This document shows positions 57,821 to 64,000 of a stretch of DNA of 64,000 nucleotides, piece after piece. The translations under genes were made by a program, and so were the position numbers. A model generated the notes under the pieces. It did no database searches and was not told the DNA's origin. It saw only the letters and a list, made by a program, of their open reading frames with translations. Where the stretch lies: NCBI GenBank assembly GCA_041395845.1, contig JAWKZS010000002.1, positions 62,001 through 126,000 on the forward strand. The letters run 5' to 3'. Numbering within the stretch: position 1 is the stretch's first letter; each line of letters begins with the position of its first letter. The stretch is from Ch67 sp041395845. GTDB taxonomy: Bacteria > Pseudomonadota > Gammaproteobacteria > Pseudomonadales > Ketobacteraceae.

Positions 57821-58287
57821 GGCGCCAGACGCTCCCGCAAGTGGCGAATCAGGCCATCACTGGTGCTTTCCACCAGATCCAGAACATGGTCGAAACCTTC
57901 CGGGCCACCATAATAAGGATCGGGCACTTCCAGCGCCGGCGCCGTGGTAAATTCCAGAAACAGCTTCAGCTTGTGGTGAAAACGGCTGTCGGCGCGCCGA
58001 CGCAGATCCGCCAGATTATTGCGATCCATCGCCAGGATAAGATCGTATACTTCAAAGTCTTCATCCCGCACCTGACGGGCGCGTAGATGCCTCATATCAT
58101 ATCCGCGACGTTGTGCAGACTCTGTGGCACGGCGGTCTGGCGCTTCACCGGCGTGATAGCCCGCCGTGCCGGCAGAATCGAATTGCACTTGCGCCGCCAG
58201 GTCAGTGCTATCAAGCCTGGCGCGAAACACTGCCTCGGCCGTCGGTGACCGACAGATGTTGCCGAGGCAGACGAACAGTACGCGCAT
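57817..58287 (-). CDS. Low-molecular-weight protein-tyrosine phosphatase
   Basis: 156 residues with the catalytic CLGNICRSP loop (CX5R-S) at about 7-15 and the general-acid Asp in VPDPYYGG. Located between kdsB and murB as in Pseudomonas. Its physiological substrate is unknown, though tyrosine phosphatases often regulate polysaccharide export. Confidence 0.95.
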   Translation of the reverse strand: MRVLFVCLGNICRSPTAEAVFRARLDSTDLAAQVQFDSAGTAGYHAGEAPDRRATESAQRRGYDMRHLRARQVRDEDFEVYDLILAMDRNNLADLRRRADSRFHHKLKLFLEFTTAPALEVPDPYYGGPEGFDHVLDLVESTSDGLIRHLRERLAP

Positions 58288-59057
58288 CAGGACTGACCAC
58301 TGATCTGCAGGTGACGACGTACCCGTTCCAGATCTTCCGGTGTATCAACACCCGGCGGTGGCGTCTGCAGCGCAGGCTCCACATGAATCCTCACGCCATG
58401 CCACATGGCCCGCAGCTGTTCCAGGCTTTCGGTTTTTTCCAGCGCGCACGGGCCCCACTTCACGAAATCATGCAACAGGCTCACCCGATAACCGTAAATA
58501 CCGATATGACGCTGGACCGGCATGATGGTAGGCAGTTCTCCCCGTCCCGCTTGATACGTCGCACGACACCAGGGAATCGGCGCACGACTGAAATACATCG
58601 CATAGCCATTGGCATCGGCAACGACTTTCACAATATTCGGATCAAACACGAATTCGGGATCATCGATGATTTCGCTCAGCGTGGAAATCCCCGCGCTGGA
58701 GTTGGCCAGATTGCTGGCCACCTGATCGATTACCTGCGGCGGAATCAGCGGCTCGTCACCCTGGACGTTGACCACGATATCGGTATCCGCCAGGCTCAGT
58801 TTGCGGACAACTTCCTGCAGTCGATCGGTACCGGATTCGTGCTCGCTGGAGGTCATTACGACCCGCGCACCAAAACCGAGGGCAGCGGCTTCGATACGTG
58901 CATCGTCCGTGGCAACAATCACTTCCACCGCGCCGCTCTTGCTCGCCTGTTCGTACACGCGCTGAATCATGGGTTTGCCGCCAATATCCAGCAGCGGTTT
59001 TCCGGGCAGACGGGTCGAGGCATAACGGGCGGGGATAATGACGCGAAATTCCGACAT
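58287..59057 (-). CDS. kdsB: 3-deoxy-manno-octulosonate cytidylyltransferase
   Basis: 256 residues. The CMP-KDO synthetase N-terminus (VIIPARYASTRLPGKPLLDI), VVNVQGDEPLIPP and HIGIYGYR are characteristic. Activates KDO for lipopolysaccharide. The stop overlaps the phosphatase start by one base, and lpxK lies 8 bp away. Confidence 0.97.
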   Translation of the reverse strand: MSEFRVIIPARYASTRLPGKPLLDIGGKPMIQRVYEQASKSGAVEVIVATDDARIEAAALGFGARVVMTSSEHESGTDRLQEVVRKLSLADTDIVVNVQGDEPLIPPQVIDQVASNLANSSAGISTLSEIIDDPEFVFDPNIVKVVADANGYAMYFSRAPIPWCRATYQAGRGELPTIMPVQRHIGIYGYRVSLLHDFVKWGPCALEKTESLEQLRAMWHGVRIHVEPALQTPPPGVDTPEDLERVRRHLQISGQS

Positions 59058-59065
59058 GGCGAGTC

Positions 59066-60103
59066 TCAGTAACGGTAATGGGGACGGTGTTTGAAGCGTT
59101 CCAGTGACGCGAGTATAACATCGATCAATTCAGGCTGAATGCGGGCTTCCACGGCCAGGTAGGTACCATTGATACCCAGCGTGCGCAACTTCACTGCATC
59201 CTTTTCCGTCGTCAGCACACTGGCTTGATCGAGTCCGGCAAAATCAGCCAGGGAATAGGCATGGTGATCGGGAAAACTGCGCGGTTCGAACACCAGATCC
59301 ATTGCCTGCAAGGTATCAAAAAAACGCTGGGGATTACCGATACCAGCCACTGCAATCCATTGCCGGTCCGTACACTGACTTGCAGGAACCGGCTGATCAT
59401 CGAGAATGCTGCGCAACTGGACAGGCGCGAGCGTCATGGTGAACCGGTGTGTGAGGGCGCTGCCTTGAAATGATGAGTGCCGCGGCTCGCCATTCACCAC
59501 AACGGCGTCCACACTGTGCAGACGCTGCACCGGTTCGCGCAGCGGTCCCGCCGGCAGCAGTCGTCCGTTTCCAATGCCACGACTGCCATCCAGCACCACG
59601 ATTTCGTAACTGCGTCCCAGCGCATAATGCTGCAAGCCATCGTCGCTGATAATGATGTCGCAATCCGTCTGATCCAGCAGTGCCTGCGCCGCATTCGCCC
59701 GGCGAGGATCAATCACCACTGGAACACCGGTGCGGCGGGCCAACATGAGAGGCTCGTCGCCGGCGACACTGGCGACGTCGGCTGACTGGATAAGATAGGG
59801 AAAATGTGGCGGCCGCCCACCATAGCCACGACTGACGATTCCCGGCCGGTAACCCCGCTGCTGCAACTGCTGCACCAGCCACACCACCAGCGGCGTCTTG
59901 CCGGTACCGCCCACCGTAATGTTGCCGACCACGATGACAGGAACATTTAGGCGGACCGACTCGCGGCGCTGGTCCAGGAACTGGTTGCGCTTGCGCACGG
60001 TGATGAATCGCACCAGCCAACCCAGCGGCCACAACAAAAAACCAAACACCATCCCGTCGCCGTACCAGAGCCGGTCAAAAAAACGATGGATGGCGTCTTT
60101 CAT
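59066..60103 (-). CDS. lpxK: Tetraacyldisaccharide 4'-kinase
   Basis: 345 residues. An N-terminal membrane helix (about 18-36), Walker A VGNITVGGTGKTPLVVWL, and the Asp in ISDDGLQHYALGR. Phosphorylates lipid A precursor at the inner membrane. Between exbD and kdsB. A Trm112-like small gene, often found between lpxK and kdsB, is absent. Confidence 0.96.
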   Translation of the reverse strand: MKDAIHRFFDRLWYGDGMVFGFLLWPLGWLVRFITVRKRNQFLDQRRESVRLNVPVIVVGNITVGGTGKTPLVVWLVQQLQQRGYRPGIVSRGYGGRPPHFPYLIQSADVASVAGDEPLMLARRTGVPVVIDPRRANAAQALLDQTDCDIIISDDGLQHYALGRSYEIVVLDGSRGIGNGRLLPAGPLREPVQRLHSVDAVVVNGEPRHSSFQGSALTHRFTMTLAPVQLRSILDDQPVPASQCTDRQWIAVAGIGNPQRFFDTLQAMDLVFEPRSFPDHHAYSLADFAGLDQASVLTTEKDAVKLRTLGINGTYLAVEARIQPELIDVILASLERFKHRPHYRY

Positions 60104-60117
60104 CCTGTTCGCCCGGT

Positions 60118-60531
60118 CTATTCAGGCTGGCGGGTGGTGATACGCAAATGCACGAAGCCAAGCTGTCCCGCCACATCCATGGCGGTCACGACGGCCTGAT
60201 GAGGCGTTTTCGCATCGGCCGTGATGATCAGCGGCAGTTTGTTGTTGCCCTGGGACACATCCTTGATGGCCTTGATCAGGGTTTCACTGTCGCGATTGAC
60301 CAGACGCTGGGTGTTCACCGCGTATTCACCGTCCGCGCTTACTTCGATCTCGACGCGCAGATCGGTTTCGATGGCAGCTTCGGCAGTCGCTTCGGGTAAT
60401 TCCACCGTCAGTTCACGCTCGCGGGTGAACGTGGTGGACACCATGAAAAAAATCAGCAGCAGAAACACCACATCGATCAGCGGTGTCAGGTTCACATCGA
60501 CCGGTTCAACCGGCTGGCGTGGAAACTTCAC
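60118..60531 (-). CDS. ExbD/TolR family biopolymer transport protein
   Basis: 137 residues. One N-terminal membrane helix (about 13-33) carries the conserved Asp in NLTPLIDVVFLLLIFFMVS; the rest is a periplasmic domain. Functions with ExbB in energising outer-membrane processes through the proton motive force. Overlaps exbB by 4 bp. Confidence 0.93.
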   Translation of the reverse strand: MKFPRQPVEPVDVNLTPLIDVVFLLLIFFMVSTTFTRERELTVELPEATAEAAIETDLRVEIEVSADGEYAVNTQRLVNRDSETLIKAIKDVSQGNNKLPLIITADAKTPHQAVVTAMDVAGQLGFVHLRITTRQPE

Positions 60532-61163
60532 GACTTGCCACCGTCCGCGCTTTCGTTTTCGCGATCACCGTGAATCACGTCCACCAGCTTGATGGCATCC
60601 TGTTCCATCAACACGGAGATTTCATCGATGCGACGACAAAAGAAACGATGGAAGAACAGCGCCGGAATCGCCACTACCAGGCCGGCCGCAGTAGTGTACA
60701 GCGCTTCGGAAATACCGCCCGCCAGTACCGCCGCATTACCGGCGCCCTGCAATACGATGGCGTTGAACACCTTGATCATGCCGAACACGGTTCCCAGCAA
60801 TCCCATCAGCGGCGCAATCGCAGCAATAGTGCCCAGCAAATTAAGGAAGCGCCCCATCTCGTGAATTTCGTGGGTGGCGGTATCGATTACTGCTTCTTTC
60901 ATGATGTCACGGCCGTGCTTGGCGTTGAGCAGGCCGGTTGCGAGCACGCGACCCAGCGGCGAAGAATCCCGCAATTCCTTGACCTTTTTACCGTCCAGCT
61001 GGCCGTTCTTGACCCAGCCCCACACGCGCCCCATCAGATTACGGGGACTGATCCGGTTCACCCGCAACGCCCACAAACGCTCCACGATGATGGCCAGGGC
61101 AATCACTGAACACAGGATGATGGGATACATCACCAGCCCACCGGCTTTTATGAACTCGAGCAC
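60528..61163 (-). CDS. MotA/TolQ/ExbB proton channel family protein
   Basis: 211 residues from a GTG at 61163, chosen for its AGGAGA ribosome site; longer frames add a basic leader. Three membrane helices and the family motif GLLGTVFGMIKVFN with EALYTTAAGLVVAIPALFFH. Forms the stator pair with ExbD. Part of the comEC-exbBD-lpxK cluster, where it is the usual neighbour of lpxK. Confidence 0.93.
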   Translation of the reverse strand: MLEFIKAGGLVMYPIILCSVIALAIIVERLWALRVNRISPRNLMGRVWGWVKNGQLDGKKVKELRDSSPLGRVLATGLLNAKHGRDIMKEAVIDTATHEIHEMGRFLNLLGTIAAIAPLMGLLGTVFGMIKVFNAIVLQGAGNAAVLAGGISEALYTTAAGLVVAIPALFFHRFFCRRIDEISVLMEQDAIKLVDVIHGDRENESADGGKS

Positions 61164-61250
61164 GCGCTGTAATCTCCTATTTTTTAAATGAATTTTACTG
61201 TAGCACACTCTACCATTTTTTCGGAACGGCAACGCCAAGCAGGTCGCATT

Positions 61251-63476
61251 TTACTCAGTCGCCGGTTCCAGCCAACGCGGGCCCGACTCCGACAACACAC
61301 TCACCTGCAACGCCAGGGCATCCAGCGGATCACGCCAGGCCGGCGCAGGCAGTTCAGTCAGCAGCAATTCCACCCCATCCTGTTGCCAGAAGCGCACCAG
61401 CGCTGGCAGAAAGCGATCCTGCTTGCGGGGATGGAAGAGCACTTTATGCACGGCTGGCAGCATCTTCAGGGTATCCAGCAGGGATTGTTGCGCCTTGAGC
61501 GTGAGGGACGACAGCAATAACAGCCGCGAACCCTGCCATTGCAGAAGTACCGCACACTGGGTTCCTTTGGGGTTGCGATACACAACCTGCCAGGCCAGTT
61601 CGCCAACAGGCTCATCCCGCTTGCGACACAGATCCAGGAACCCCTGACTCACCAGATCGCGTCCAAGCCAGTGACGCCGCAAGCTGAGCGTCGATAGCGT
61701 CCAGTAAGGCGCTGACCAATGCTCCCCTGCACCGGCCACCGGAATCTCTGCGGGCATGCCAATCCCCTGGTAACGCAGCAGATTCTGCTGCCAGCGCGGC
61801 AGCAACGCCGGCCACTCCCCTTTGCCGATCAGCAGAATTCGGTCAGGCTGATTAATAACAATACGGGGCGCCGCCGTTCCCCGCAGCACCTGCACGCCCG
61901 AAGGCAGCTCTGCCGGTAACAGCAACGGCAAGCACAACACCGGCGCCAGCCAGCGCGCCGGCAACCCGGCGGTACACAACCACACGACACCGAGTAGAGC
62001 GAGCAACATGGCCCAGACCGGATGGGGCGTTGTATTCAGCACACTGAACGGCGCATCTGCGCACCACTGCAACAACAGGATGGTGAACTCCGCCAACCAT
62101 TGGGCTGGAAACAGCAGCATGTCGGCCGCATTGCCGGCCAGACCATACACCAGCGCCCAGAGCAGTGACAGCGGGGTCAACACCAGCCCCACCAACGGGA
62201 TCGCAAACAGATTGGTGGCACTGGACACCAGCGACAGGTTCTGCAGCTGCCACAGCAGCACCGGCGCCAGCCCGAAAAAGATGCCGAGCTGCACCCGCGT
62301 CCACATGCGGGCCTTGCTCACTGGCAGCACGGCGCCTCCGGCCATCCAGATGATCCAGTATACGGCGATAAAAGACAGCCAGAACCCCAGCGAGAACACC
62401 GCCATCGGGTCCCAGAGGATTACCAGAAAAAAGGCAACATTCCACGCGATCCAGAGCGGCTGCGCCCTGCCCCACACCCGAAACAGCACCACCAGTGTCA
62501 GCATGATCAGTGCACGCTGCACCGGAAAACCCAGCCCTGCGATGGCCCCGTATACGAGTGCCACCAGCCAGCCCAGCACGAGCGCAATCTGCACCGAGGG
62601 CACCCGCATGGTCAGCCATGTCCAGCGTTTCAGCACCAGATTGAACAGCCACACCACGACGCCGGTAACGAGCATGATATGCGCGCCGGAAATGGCAATA
62701 AGGTGCGTCGTACCCGTGTTATTGAAGATGCGCCAGTGCTCCTGGCTCATCAGCGCCCGATCCCCGGTTACCAGCGCCAGAACAACCGGCAATCCCGACA
62801 ACCCCGCACCGGACGGCTGCCCGTCGAGCCGCACCTTCAGTGCTTCACGCAATGCCAGCCGCGCCATCTGTACAGGCGCGGTGGCGTCGTCCAGCAGCTG
62901 GGCACTATCTCCATTCGCGACCCGCAACCGTGCCACCACGTGACTGGCCTTTAACCAACGCTGAAGATCGAAGGTACTGAAAGGATCCTGTTCCTGCTGA
63001 ATGGCCGGCCGCGCCAGGAACTGCCAATGCTGGCCCGGCAGTGGCGGTTGCGGCAGCATCCTGTGCGGCACCGTGATATCCAGCAGAACCGGCCACAAGG
63101 CATGCCGACCCTGCGCAATCAGACAGTCTTCAGTCCCCGCAGACAGGCAAGCCGGACGAACCCGCAGCTTCACGCCGAAACGATCCTGTTCCGGCAAACC
63201 CTCGATCCAGCCGGAAACCTCATAATGGGGGGATGTCAGCTGCAGGCCAGCAAAGCGTTCGTTGGCCGTTGCCGCCAACCACCACCCGGCGGAAAGCGCC
63301 AGCACAATCCACACAAGCCGGGCGAACGGGCCGCTGGTATTACGGCGCGCAACACCCAGAGCCAGCCCCCCGGCACTCAACGCGGCGATCCATGGCAGCG
63401 CGGGGTGAGGTTGCGGGCTCAATACCAGCAGCGCCAGCACCACCGTCCATGGCAGTAAAATCAGTAACGTGGTCAT
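61251..63476 (-). CDS. ComEC/Rec2 family competence protein
   Basis: 741 residues. N-terminal DUF4131 region, then the competence domain with HLIAISGAHIMLVTGVVVWL, multiple membrane helices, and a C-terminal metallo-beta-lactamase-like region. DNA-uptake channel protein of the inner membrane. In the C-terminal domain the metal-binding HxHxDH motif is not visible, so the nuclease half looks reduced. Head of the exbB-exbD-lpxK cluster. Confidence 0.9.
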   Translation of the reverse strand: MTTLLILLPWTVVLALLVLSPQPHPALPWIAALSAGGLALGVARRNTSGPFARLVWIVLALSAGWWLAATANERFAGLQLTSPHYEVSGWIEGLPEQDRFGVKLRVRPACLSAGTEDCLIAQGRHALWPVLLDITVPHRMLPQPPLPGQHWQFLARPAIQQEQDPFSTFDLQRWLKASHVVARLRVANGDSAQLLDDATAPVQMARLALREALKVRLDGQPSGAGLSGLPVVLALVTGDRALMSQEHWRIFNNTGTTHLIAISGAHIMLVTGVVVWLFNLVLKRWTWLTMRVPSVQIALVLGWLVALVYGAIAGLGFPVQRALIMLTLVVLFRVWGRAQPLWIAWNVAFFLVILWDPMAVFSLGFWLSFIAVYWIIWMAGGAVLPVSKARMWTRVQLGIFFGLAPVLLWQLQNLSLVSSATNLFAIPLVGLVLTPLSLLWALVYGLAGNAADMLLFPAQWLAEFTILLLQWCADAPFSVLNTTPHPVWAMLLALLGVVWLCTAGLPARWLAPVLCLPLLLPAELPSGVQVLRGTAAPRIVINQPDRILLIGKGEWPALLPRWQQNLLRYQGIGMPAEIPVAGAGEHWSAPYWTLSTLSLRRHWLGRDLVSQGFLDLCRKRDEPVGELAWQVVYRNPKGTQCAVLLQWQGSRLLLLSSLTLKAQQSLLDTLKMLPAVHKVLFHPRKQDRFLPALVRFWQQDGVELLLTELPAPAWRDPLDALALQVSVLSESGPRWLEPATE

Positions 63477-63609
63477 AGATGAAAAAATTATTACAAAGCA
63501 GTGCCTTAGCCCAATTGACAGGAGAAAAATTCACCATTCTCCAGCTAGTGTTATGTCATGGTTATCTGCATAATAAGGCGCGCATCAGGTTGAACTCGCG
63601 AAGGACCCC

Positions 63610-64000
63610 TTGAAGAAATTTTTCAAAAAACACATGCCCGATTCCCATCTGGTGATGAACAACCGTTGGGTGGCAAAACTGGGGCCTCGCATCCGCGAAC
63701 CAAATCTGTGGCACTTCAACCGCCGCTCAGTCTCGGCTGGCGTTTTCGCAGGGGTATTCGCCGCCTTCATGCCGCCGGGCTTGCAGGTATTCGTTGCCCT
63801 ACCGCTGGCATTGATTCTTCGCGGCAACGTGGCAGTAGCCTTTGGTTCCACCTGGATCACCAACCCGGTTACCTATGCACCGGTCTATTTCGCCTGCTAC
63901 AAGCTTGGGATGTGGCTGCTTGGGCAGGATGCCGATATCAGCCCCAAGCACTTCAATCTCGAAACCATGGCCAACGACCTGATGAATGTGGGGCAACCCC
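63610..64000 (+). CDS. DUF2062 domain-containing membrane protein (partial)
   Basis: Read from the TTG at 63610 with GAAGGA upstream (LKKFFKKHMPDSHLVM). The frame stays open to the window end. NRRSVSAGVFAGVFAAFMPPG and FGSTWITNPVTYAPVYFACYKLG are the DUF2062 signature. Small inner-membrane protein of unknown role. Divergent from comEC as in related species. 3' end outside the window. Confidence 0.85.
   Translation, partial: MKKFFKKHMPDSHLVMNNRWVAKLGPRIREPNLWHFNRRSVSAGVFAGVFAAFMPPGLQVFVALPLALILRGNVAVAFGSTWITNPVTYAPVYFACYKLGMWLLGQDADISPKHFNLETMANDLMNVGQP

Overview
The window is chromosomal DNA from a moderately GC-rich gammaproteobacterium. Gene order supports this: yceD-rpmF-plsX-fabD-fabG-acpP-fabF-pabC-mltG-tmk-holB-pilZ-tatD, ffs-dnaX-ybaB-recR, rluC/rne, and murB-ptp-kdsB-lpxK-exbD-exbB-comEC are all arranged as in the Pseudomonadales/Oceanospirillales (Marinobacter/Alcanivorax-like). 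Acyl-CoA dehydrogenase, a FadL-type porin and ETF-ubiquinone oxidoreductase suggest a lipid- or hydrocarbon-using marine-type bacterium. I cannot name the genus from sequence alone. About 60 genes are described. I see no tRNA, rRNA, IS element, prophage or CRISPR.

Region 1 (1-14.1 kb): a partial HIT protein, a von Willebrand factor A protein with an acidic membrane partner, YcgN/YcgL proteins and ribonuclease D, a lipoprotein esterase, an acyl-CoA dehydrogenase, recR-ybaB-dnaX with the 4.5S (SRP) RNA gene, two envelope proteins of unknown function, and glnS. As written, rnd and dnaX do not have open reading frames: rnd carries two single-base frameshifts, and the middle of dnaX carries several frameshifts and an in-frame stop.

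Region 2 (14.1-29 kb) is the accessory and most interesting part. One operon encodes a DUF3365 haem lipoprotein, a membrane-anchored cytochrome c with eleven haem motifs, and a fusion of a NirB-type FAD reductase, a [2Fe-2S] domain and a five-helix cytochrome b-like membrane domain. Together they could form a wire from NAD(P)H to the periplasm. Upstream is a tight five-gene operon: a condensation/acyltransferase-like protein without its catalytic histidines, an RND/MMPL exporter, a KAS III enzyme with an intact Cys-His-Asn triad, a second KAS III whose whole triad is replaced (Ala-Ser-Asp), and an OleD-like dehydrogenase. This looks like an undescribed lipid or ketone biosynthesis-export system built on a PqsB/PqsC-like pair of active and inactive KAS III proteins. 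A FadL-like porin and a lipoprotein hydrolase follow, transcribed divergently from a promoter region rich in inverted repeats.

Region 3 (29-45 kb): ETF-QO, a hybrid histidine kinase with DUF1285, a TetR regulator, a class V aminotransferase, a YiiX-like protein, rmuC, tatD, and the second half of the fatty-acid operon (pilZ, holB, tmk, mltG, pabC, fabF).

Region 4 (45-64 kb): acpP, fabG, fabD, plsX, rpmF, yceD, maf, a second TetR, an SppA-type peptidase, a HAD phosphatase, rluC, a roughly 670-nt leader and rne, then cell-envelope genes (murB, kdsB, lpxK), exbBD, comEC and a partial DUF2062 gene.
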